Positions 55,907 to 64,000 of a stretch of 64,000 nt of DNA are shown piece by piece. Source of the DNA: Aureobasidium sp. EXF-3400 (Eukaryota > Ascomycota > Dothideomycetes > Dothideales > Saccotheciaceae). The notes under the pieces are model-generated. The model did not search any database. It was not told where the DNA came from and was given only the letters and a program-made list of their open reading frames with translations. The stretch covers positions 186,001 through 250,000 of the forward strand of contig SWBL01000016.1 of NCBI GenBank assembly GCA_024195585.1. Direction: 5' to 3'. The translations under genes were made by a program, and so were the position numbers. The stretch's first letter is position 1. Each line of letters opens with the position of its first letter.

Positions 55907-57674
55907 ATGGGAAAGGGTAAGTTCTGCTGGTTCAGATAAGACAAATAGACGACTGACTTGCGATGCAGGAACCGATAAGCTGTACGTATGTCGCAGCCTC
56001 AACACCGGGATCCAGTCGAGACTCAGCTAACACACAACGACACAGATCACTCACAGCGAGTGGGCTTCCGACACGGCCTTCTCTGCCAGCGCTGGAGCCG
56101 GCGTGAGCAAGGGTAGCGTTTCTGGCGCCTTCAAACGGCTTCCCTACAACTTCTGCGCTTTGTCGCTACAACCCTTCGAACACCCAGTCTGCACATCCGA
56201 CGGAACTATCTTTGACCTTACAAACATCCTCCCATGGCTGAAGAAGCACGGAACAAACCCCGTCGATGGTGCTCCCTTGAAGTCTGCCGATCTGATCAAG
56301 CTCAACTTCGCAAAGAACGACGATGGCGAATACGTTGATCCCGTTACCTACAAGGTCTTTACCGACAATACACACATTGTTGCCCTCAAGATATCCGGGA
56401 ACGTCTTTGCATGGGATACCGTCGAACGTTTGAACATCAAGGCCAAAAACTGGAAGGATCTGGTCAGCGATCAAGACTTCAGCAGGAAGGACATCATAAC
56501 TCTTCAGGACCCACAGAACATCGAGGCAAGAGACTTGAGTTCATTCAAGTACATCCAAGATGGCGCAAGCACCTTGACCCCAGAGCAAGAAGCCGAACGG
56601 AACGCCACTGTCAACACTGGTGCACTTGGAAACGCTGCAAAGATTCTCAAGGCCAAGGAAGCCGTCGCAAAAGCAAGAGCAGAGAGACAAAATGCTGCCC
56701 AAGGAAATTCTTTACAGAGGGCCATGGCCGAAGCGAAGAAGTCGAGTACTGCCACAGGGGCTTCGAAGCCCGTGCCATACAACGCTGCACAGTACACCAC
56801 AGGTAAGGCCGCCGCCTCTTTCACCAGTACTGGTATCTCCGTCCACACTGGCAACGAGCGTGCATTGTTGTCAGATGAAGACTACATGTTGAAGCCCAAG
56901 CGCGTCAAGCACAAGGGCTACGCTCGCCTGCAGACTAACCATGGCGACATCAACGTCGAGTTGCACACCGATCTCGCTCCCAAAGCAGTCTGGAACTTTG
57001 TCCGTCTGGCGCAAAAAGGCTACTACAAGAACATCCCCTTCCACCGCAATATCCGTAACTTCATGATTCAAGGTGGTGATCCCACAGGAACAGGTCGCGG
57101 TGGTCAGTCCATCTGGGGCAAGAACTTCGCAGATGAAACAGAGAATGCTCTCGTTCACGACTCTCGAGGTGTTCTTTCAATGGCCAACAAAGGCAAAGAC
57201 ACAAACTCGTCACAATTTTTCATCACATATCGTGCCGTTCCACATCTGAACAAAAAACACACAATCTTCGGCAGAGTGGTGGGTGGAAATGACTCGTTAT
57301 CACGCCTCGAAGCCGTCAAGACAGATGAAGGCAATCGACCCATTGACGACTGCATCTTGGAAGACGTTGTCGTCTTCGTCGATCCTTTCGAGGAGTTCCA
57401 AAAAGAGCGTGCTGAGAACGAAGATGCACAAAGAGCAAAGGAAGAGATCCAACGACAAGGAGGTACGGAAGACGACAAGACAACCTGGACAGGCAAGCGC
57501 ATCAGAGGAGACGGAAAGGTCGAGGACAAGGCGCCTGCAGGAGTAGGCAAGTATCTGAAAACTGCTTCTGCGCCGCCAGTCGAGGAAGACGAGATTGTGG
57601 GCGAATGGGATGAACCTGAGCCGCCGAAGAAAAAGGCCAAGTCTGGTGGGTTTGGTAACTTTGATAGTTGGTAA
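55907..57674 (+). CDS. cyp8: U-box cyclophilin, PPIL2/Cyp8
   Basis: Peptidyl-prolyl isomerase-like 2, a nuclear protein combining a U-box (E2-binding ubiquitin-ligase domain) with a cyclophilin domain and linked to spliceosomes. 551 aa from exons 55907-55916, 55969-55985 and 56046-57674. The first two coding exons are 10 and 17 nt and give MGKGTDKLY, joining ITHSEWASD, the conserved N-terminus. The U-box (residues about 35-110) contains YNFCALSLQPFEHPVCTSDG and LKKHGTNPVDGAPLKSADLI. The cyclophilin domain (about 300-460) contains INVELHTDLAPKAVWNFVRL, IPFHRNIRNFMIQGGDPTGT and KGKDTNSSQFFITYR. The isomerase residues are conserved (FHRNIRNFMIQGGD, SSQFFI). The C-terminus is Lys-rich (PPKKKAKSGGFG), a nuclear-localisation candidate. 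Confidence 0.95.
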
Positions 57675-59497
57675 GCAGGCCGTGCAGAACCCTGCAATAC
57701 ATGCTTCCTTCAAATTGCAACACCTTTTGGTACCTCCACTGCCTATAAAAGAACCACCACAGTGTCATATTACTTTTGCATCTTGCACGCGTCAAAGCTG
57801 CTCATGCTCTCTGTGCAGAAGACTATCAGACACTACTTGGTGCGCTCCGAATCAGTCTATCAACTATCAGGAGCTGGTCAAAGTGGCCCAACCAGAAACA
57901 ATCAGGTCTGTGATTCCCAAGTCTCCTTCTGTGATCTCCTGTGCTCAGACGCCTTTCACCGATACCGGGAAGGTTTCGTTACCGACATTAGAGGAAAATG
58001 AGAGAGTTTCAAATACAGTGACCTCTTCGTTTGATGTATCCACTGAACGTGCATCTCACCAGTCTTGAATGTTCAGGATTGAGACGGCTGGTAACATACT
58101 GCTACAGAGACAGTAGTCGTACTCCGGCGTGAATTTTCTTGGGAGTCCTCTCCTCGTGTATCCTGGATCTTGTATAGAAGGTCAACAGCAGGTCATCAAT
58201 CCACAAATCCAGATTGCAAATGCACACTTCTCATATATCTGCATCGGTATAGCGGAGAACAGCATGATGGTTACACCGTCTCGTCTCGTGATATACCTAT
58301 AGATTGCATTTCCTAGGTTCGTGAGTTGCATTATACGCTTTCGACATATCTTGCCTGGCTTGATCCATACCCGATCACAAAGAACGCCGATATTTATGCT
58401 AGGACCAAGTACGAAATAACCAGACTACTACAGATTCTGACATCCTCAGTTGATCCTCTTACGATGTAATCGCAAACAGGCTCATAAGATCCATTCTGTA
58501 AAGAATGCAAGGAACAAAATCTGAAGCAAGGAGTGCTTTTCCACGTTGGTATGAAATCTTCTCTTTTAACCCTTTCAACTTCTGTTCCTACATGTGGATG
58601 ACACCTTCGTTTCATTGCTCGGAAGAGACTACACCTACTTGCCTAGAGGGTTTGTGGTAGGGGTAGTATATCATTATATATACCATTTAGCAAAGCCCGC
58701 CGAAGAACGTTGTCTCGTGGGTCGATGAATCTACTACCAAGTTCATATCTCCTATCGTTAGTGGAAAGTCTGTTATGTATAGCAGATTAGTTGATAGTTA
58801 CCATTCTTCACGGGATAGTGGTTCAAGATCTGTTCGTCGTCGACCCGGTTTTCGAAGCTTAAGTTTTATGTGTTGATTCGATAAGCAGACGAGGTCGATG
58901 TCTGTTCTTCTTTCTCGTGGCTTCCGTTACATAGGGAAGATACTTAGGAGATATATATCATAGCTCGACACATGGACATGATTTAGGCAAAGATGATCCT
59001 CCTATATGTAGCGTACCTTTTACGTATAGCTATAAGGATGCATAATAATACAGGATAGTGTCCATCGAGATTGAATAGATACTCAACTATTTTCGGAAAT
59101 ACCTCTAATCGAGAGTACTCTGTGCCTTTGTATAGCGTGGTTGAGTACACTACTCGAGTAGGAGATCGAGTGAGACAGGGATGGATGTGTCATAATAAGA
59201 AAAGAGAATAAATGGAACAAAAAATGACTCGACGCGGGGTCTTGGCGTCGCGGTGGATCGTCTTCGAGAGTTGACTCATGAGAAATTTACGATTTGGTAT
59301 CACATCAGCTCACTGTCGCCGACAATTTGCACAGTAGACCTATCTCACATTCCGAGCTCTCGCGACACGACTATATATACGCATCACATAATCTTTGACG
59401 CGACGCGACACAACTCTGGGCCATCAGGACGACTCGACTGAGCCAACAAATTATATACACCCAACGAAGCAGAGAAGGTCGGAAACACACTAGCACC
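57675..59497. other. Long intergenic region
   Basis: 1.8 kb between two plus-strand genes. AT-rich with TATATA-type runs around 58670-58960 and 58980-59040. No gene, tRNA or transposon was recognised; the gcd2 promoter must lie at its right end. Confidence 0.5.
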
Positions 59498-61119
59498 ATG
59501 TCGTCAGCAGCAGGAGAGGCTGAGAAGCCCGTGAACACACCCGCACAAAACGGAAATGCAGACAAAACAGCAAGCGCACCTAAGAAGGAAAAGGCACCAA
59601 AGGGCGAAGCTGGCAAGAAGGACGAAGGAGCAGCAGATGGAGACGACAAGAAGATCTCAGGCGCCGAGCTGAAGAAACAGAAGCAGGCCGAGAAGGCTGC
59701 GCGACGTGAAAAGGAAAAGGCAGACCGCATGGCCCAACTCGGACAGACAGCAGCAACACCACAGACACCTGCTAAGGGCGCAAAGGGTGGTGATGCGAAG
59801 AAGGGTGGAGAGGCAGCACAGAAGGGTGGACCTGCTCAAGGTCAGGCACAGCACAAGAAGGGTCAATCCCAGGGTGGAAACCTGCCTATGCGCGGCAAGC
59901 CTGGTCCTGGAGGAGCCGTCCCTACACCTCAACAACAACCGCAGCGAAAGACGAAAGAGGTCGGTTTGTTCGGCCATCTGTACACATCTGCTTCCAAGCG
60001 AAACACCATGGAGGGTGTGAGTAAGGAAGTTCACCCTGCCGTTTTGGCTTTGGGTCTGCAGATGAGCTCCTTCACCGTCTGTGGAAGCAATGCACGATGT
60101 GTTGCCATGTTGCTCGCTTTCAAAAAGGTATCCTTCATCGTTCGTCGATTGTCGTCTTCGTGCATATGTCTGACGTGAAACAACAGGCTATTCAGGACTA
60201 CCAGACACCACACAACACCTCCCTCGCACGCCATCTTACATCCCACTACCTCTCACCTCAGATCGACTATCTCAAATCACACCGCCCCATCTCCGTTTCC
60301 ATGGGTAATGCCATTCGATGGCTTAAGGATCTCATCATCAAGATCGACCCTGATACGCCAGAAGCAAGCGCAAAGGAAGACATTTGTTCCGCCATTGACA
60401 CCTTCATTCGCGAACGCATTACTGTCGCAGACACGGCCATCGCTGCAACAGCTTGTGCAAAGATTCGCAACAACAGCACCATTGTCACGTATGCAAAGTC
60501 CTCCATCGTCGAGAAGACACTGTTACATGCTTGGGCCTCAGGAACACGCTTCAAGGTCGTTGTCGTTGATTCGCGTCCTCTGTTTGAGGGCAGGAACTTG
60601 GTGCGACGACTTGCCAACGCTGGCATTCCTGTTTCCTACCTTATGGCCGCCGCAGCTCCTCACGCCCTCAAAGACGCAGACCTGGTCTTGCTGGGTGCCC
60701 ACGCTATGATGGCCAACGGTCGTCTGTACTCGCGTGTCGGTACAGCTGCAGTCGCTATGCTGGCCCACTTCCGCGATATCCCCGTCATCGTGCTTTGCGA
60801 GAGTATCAAGTTCACCGATCGTGTCGCGCTTGACAGTATTGTGCTGAACGAAGTTGCGCCTGCTGAGCAACTGATCCCTGTCTCAAAGTCTGTTCCAGCC
60901 CCTGCATCAACCGACGCCAAGAAGGACGACAAAGACGAAGACTCACAAGCAAAGTTGGAGAACTGGCGCGACATGCCAAACTTGCAACTACTTAATATTC
61001 TCTACGATGTCACACCTGCTGAGTATGTCAACATGGTCATCACTGAGTATGGATCACTGCCGCCCAGCTCTGTGCCTGTCGTGCATCGCATCAGTACAGA
61101 GAGAGATGTCAGACTTTGA
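59498..61119 (+). CDS. gcd2: Translation initiation factor eIF2B subunit delta
   Basis: Regulatory subunit of eIF2B, the GDP-GTP exchange factor for eIF2 and target of the Gcn2/Gcn4 general amino-acid control. 520 aa from exons 59498-60127 and 60187-61119; the 59-bp phase-0 intron (GTATCC donor, CTGACG branch, ACAG acceptor) joins MLLAFKK to AIQDYQTPHN. The first ~155 residues are a Lys/Ala/Gln-rich, intrinsically disordered tail typical of delta. The conserved Rossmann-like domain follows: VHPAVLALGLQMSSF, ISVSMGNAIRWLKDLI, FKVVVVDSRPLFEGRNLVRR, GIPVSYLMAAAAPHALKDAD, LLGAHAMMANGRLYSRVGTA and YDVTPAEYVNMVITEYG near the end. Length is normal for filamentous fungi. Confidence 0.96.
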
Positions 61120-62020
61120 AACGCTTGTGCAAAAAGATATAGCAACATGAGAAAATGAAAAGCATTAATTACCAAAGAGATCCTGCAACATCGAAGTCGC
61201 GCCGACATGTCTGTGTTCATCAATGACGCTGGTATTGTGGCGGTTCGTCGCTTCCGAAAGGGGAATGGTGCATCACCAGGAGAACAATACTAAGCTTCGC
61301 TCCTGCCAGACCTGCTTCCAACACTTTCCTCCACTGGACATCACAGAACCCGTTTGCAGTCGTTCTCTCGACCATTCAATGACTCTGTGACGACCCGGAG
61401 TCTCATCAAGGCGCTGATGGCTTCCTTGACAGCGGACCTATCCCAGGTGAATTTGCTCCTGCAATATCAAACATGAAGCGCTACCGCTCTCGCATGATCT
61501 TTCAAGATTATCGTCATACTAACTTCTCAATCGCAGCAGTACAATACCCGCACTGGTCAGATTGAGTTCACACAATGCTATGTCCGCCAGCCGGCAGTGA
61601 TTTGCCGCTCTGCTCTTGATGTCTTTGTCCATACACAACAATATTAAGAGTATCAACACAATGCTTACTCGGCAGAGATTGATAGAAAGCAATCTCCATT
61701 TGCTACTCGAGTGGATCCTCTTCTTTGATCCTTCCCCCCTGTTCTTTATTCCAAAGACAAATCATACGAACCAGACCAAGTCAACAGACTTCATCCCGGC
61801 CAACACGAACCGAGTCCACCGCATCAAAGACATCGCCTCCCATTGTGCTGCTTTCCTATATAACCCACCTACTCATCATCATTATCTCTCCACTTCATCA
61901 AGTACAAACAAACTTACACACTCATTAGTAAGCCTCCTCCTTTACAATCTACAAACACACTCATACTTACCAAGCCTTCAGCTTTTCAAGTAAACCAAAC
62001 CACCTTCCACAATCCAAACA
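61120..62020. promoter_or_regulatory. Upstream region and pyrimidine-rich leader of the repeat-protein gene
   Basis: 0.9 kb. The last 300 bp are strongly C/T/A-rich, like leaders of highly expressed fungal genes. A likely 5'-UTR intron lies at 61928-61981 (GTAAGC donor, TTCAG acceptor, 54 bp). The sequence before the ATG, CCAAACAATGGCC, is a favourable start context. No gene in the rest. Confidence 0.5.
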
Positions 62021-62242
62021 ATGGCCTCTTCAGACTTCACCAACACTGGCGCTCCCGTCAACACCTTCACCCAGAGCCGTGGCTACCGCGACAAGATGTG
62101 CGTTGTCCAAAACCGCGGCCAACTCTACATGTCTTCATGCACTCTCCAGGGCAAGGGCCAGCTTTACATGTCCTCATGCACTCTTCAAGGCAAGGGTCGC
62201 GGTCAGCTTTACATGTCTAGCTGCTCGTTGATGAGAAACTAA
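62021..62242 (+). CDS. Tiny protein of 13-residue Cys-containing repeats
   Basis: 73 aa. After a 32-residue leader without signal-peptide character (MASSDFTNTGAPVNTFTQSR), the unit GQLYMSSCTLQGK occurs at residues 33-45 and again at 46-58, followed by GR and a third, partial unit GQLYMSSCSL at 61-70. Each unit has one Cys at the same place (40, 53, 68), with one more Cys at 27. Between copies 1 and 2 all five nucleotide differences are synonymous, so the amino-acid sequence has been kept. Long C/T-rich leader and good start context suggest strong expression. Family not recognised; no membrane segment, no secretion signal. It might be a small stress- or sporulation-associated protein or a repeat-peptide precursor; neither is shown. 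Confidence 0.75.
   Translation: MASSDFTNTGAPVNTFTQSRGYRDKMCVVQNRGQLYMSSCTLQGKGQLYMSSCTLQGKGRGQLYMSSCSLMRN
62117..62230 (+). repeat. 39-bp coding tandem repeat
   Basis: Copies at 62117-62155 and 62156-62194, plus a 30-bp partial copy at 62201-62230 after a 6-bp insertion (Gly-Arg). Copies 1 and 2 differ at five third-codon positions and nowhere else. Confidence 0.9.
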
Positions 62243-63206
62243 ATTACCCGACACTTGTTTAGCAGGTGTGAGCAATCAGGGACGGGACGCTAGTCGTTTC
62301 TTTCTCTGCTGCTTTTTTTTTTGATTATTTTTCGGTCCCTTTATGTATTTCTTCTTCACTCTATTATTATTGCGAATCTCTGAGTAATGCTTTGCTACCT
62401 GGGGTTTCTCTTATCAAATTTATCTTTTGCTTTGCAAACCATTCTCTTTCTCTAACATTCTGCTGACTGTGACACTTTCTGCTTATATGACTTATCTGCT
62501 CTACCGTTCTTGATACGTGTGATGAATGGTGTTGACCTTCACAGGCATTCGCATGCTTGACTCAGCTTGAGGACAGCAATGTAACGTAGATACAGGCATG
62601 GAAGTCCCGGGACGCCTAACCTATGTCTAGTAGAGAAAAGAGAAACACGAATGGTGCAATCTTCTTGTCAGAGTGCTTGCAAGTAATTGAAGTCTGTAAT
62701 TCTGCAGATCAATTGGCGATCTCCTTTCTTTACACGCGTAGTTCCTTGCAATCTCTGCAACGTACCAATGTTGCGGCAGAAGAGATACTCTTAACTTCTT
62801 CTGCAGTCAAGCAAAATAACAAGATTAACAAATCACCGTGGAGAGAATAGTGTTCATGATCATGACCAGGGTCTTCCTCCATACAGGAATTGTGGAGAGC
62901 TCTCGGCTAGAGTGCTTGCCGAAAAGTCCGATTAACGCCGAAATTCAAAGAGCTGTTTCAACACCAGAATCGAAGGAAGCCTACAAAGACCTTTATGCAG
63001 AAACAATCAAGGTCTCGCGAAACAAGCAGAAGTCTTCTGAGGATAACATCATTACCGGATCTCACAGGACTGCCAATAGATGATCACTTAGGCAGGAGCG
63101 GCTCATTGAGCATCGAGAGCATTATGACGTGGCGGGGTCTCATGGATTTGTAAGTCGAAGGTGGAGCAGCTCTCATGCCGCCATTGCTTGCCTCAAATCA
63201 TTCCAT
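62243..63206. other. Intergenic region
   Basis: About 0.96 kb: T-rich 3' flank of the repeat-protein gene (run of T at 62321-62331) and upstream region of the oxidoreductase. No further gene is supported. Confidence 0.5.
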
Positions 63207-64000
63207 ATGTTTTCTTCAATCTTTCGAGCTCAGTATAGAACACTTGCAAGAACCAATTGTATCTCTCTCCAGTTTAGACCTTTCACGTCAAACACCAAAC
63301 TCAACATGAAGGAAGCAATCATCCGCTCCGGCCCCAAGGTCGAGATTGTCGACTCGCCTGTACCCAAGGCTGAGAAGGGTCAGGTTGTCATCAAGGTTAT
63401 CTACTCTGGTAGTAACCCCAAGGATTGGTATGTTTGAGACCACTGGCCGAAAAAATCCAGCTCTGACACTCCCGCAGGAAGTACCCTCAAATGACAAAGA
63501 AGGGCGAAATGAACCAAGGTGACGACATTGCTGGTACCGTCCACGAGGTCGGTGAGGGGGTCTCTGAATTTAAGAAGGGTGACCGCGTCATTGCCTTCCA
63601 TCAGATGCTGGCCCCTGGCGGTTCCTACGCCGAGTACGCTGTTGCTTGGGCCCACACCACTGCCTACCTCGCCGAGCACGTCTCTTTCCAGGAGGGTGCC
63701 GCTCTGCCTCTTGCTTCTTTGACTTCTGCCCTTGGTCTCTATGAACGTCTGAGACTGCCCCAGCCTTGGACTCCTCGCAAGGACGACGAGAAGCCCATTC
63801 CTCTGGTCATCTACGGAGCTTCATCCTCCATCGGTTATTACGCTACACAACTCGCCGTTCGCTCAAATATTCACCCCATCATTGGTGTCGCTGGTCGCGC
63901 CAGATCACACGTCGAGAAGCTTCTTGATCTTAGCAAGGGCGATGTGATTGTTGACTACCGTGACGGCGACGAGGCCGTGCAGAAGGGCATCAAGGAGGCA
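63207..64000 (+). CDS. Zinc-type alcohol dehydrogenase/quinone reductase family, partial (right edge)
   Basis: Medium-chain dehydrogenase/reductase, cut by the window end. Exons 63207-63427 and 63478-64000+, with a 50-bp phase-2 intron (GTATGT donor, CTGAC branch, GCAG acceptor) that completes Trp in GSNPKDWKYP. The core starts MKEAIIRSGPKVEIVDSPVP at 63306. It contains GDDIAGTVHEVGEGVSEFKK, RVIAFHQMLAPGGSYAEYA and the NAD(P)H-binding loop YGASSSIGYYATQLA, as in the fungal zinc-binding alcohol dehydrogenase/enoyl-reductase group; zinc-ligand cysteines are absent, so a zinc-free quinone-reductase-like enzyme is likely. An in-frame upstream ATG at 63207 adds 33 residues rich in Arg, Ser and Thr without acidic residues, resembling a mitochondrial presequence. 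I start there, but 63306 is equally possible. Confidence 0.82.

Overview
This is chromosomal DNA of a filamentous ascomycete (Pezizomycotina; gene style fits Dothideomycetes, though I cannot place it more precisely without a search). The evidence is short introns (about 49-62 bp, GT..AG, CTAAC/CTGAC-type branch sites), moderate GC, spacious intergenic regions with no operons, and fungal-specific families such as PalH, Fmp27, Atg16, a GT71 mannosyltransferase, GH78 and expanded F-box proteins. I reconstructed 27 protein-coding loci. Most multi-exon models were checked by reading phase across every splice junction.

Layout. 0.3-7 kb: palH (minus), then a dehalogenase/epoxide-hydrolase-like alpha/beta hydrolase with a 10-nt microexon (plus), then 2.6 kb without a gene. 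7-26 kb is a housekeeping block: a giant bridge-like lipid-transfer protein (Fmp27, one 8.8-kb exon), CSN5, aspartate aminotransferase, mitochondrial glutamyl-tRNA synthetase, a farnesylatable type I J-protein whose start codon is split by an intron, a degenerate ~310-bp triple repeat, and Atg16. 26-36.2 kb: one unknown protein followed by four tandem, same-strand paralogous F-box-like proteins. 37-42 kb: an MFS transporter directly followed by a cytosolic alpha-L-rhamnosidase (GH78), with several CreA-type sites upstream, a likely rhamnose-use gene pair. 43-49 kb is accessory, gene-poor DNA: a small secreted protein, a relic of a secreted-protein family, a C-terminally truncated RraA-like gene, and a small hydrophilic glycine-rich protein too short for long-ORF searches. 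49-61 kb is again conserved: GT71 mannosyltransferase, a Pmp3/RCI-type membrane protein with an unexplained open extension beyond its stop codon, two unknown proteins, the U-box cyclophilin PPIL2/Cyp8, and eIF2B delta (GCD2). 61-64 kb: a tiny protein made of 13-residue repeats, and the 5' part of a zinc-type alcohol dehydrogenase/quinone reductase cut by the window edge.

Functional links are weak, as usual in fungi. CSN5 (deneddylation of cullin-RING ligases) and the F-box-like cluster both concern SCF ubiquitin ligases, and the transporter/rhamnosidase pair is the one convincing metabolic neighbourhood. The observations most worth checking are the repeat peptide at 62.0 kb, the Pmp3 readthrough or alternative-splice extension at 53.3 kb, the F-box array with an intron ending one base before the ATG in two paralogs, and the unusual splice structures (split ATG, 10-nt microexon).
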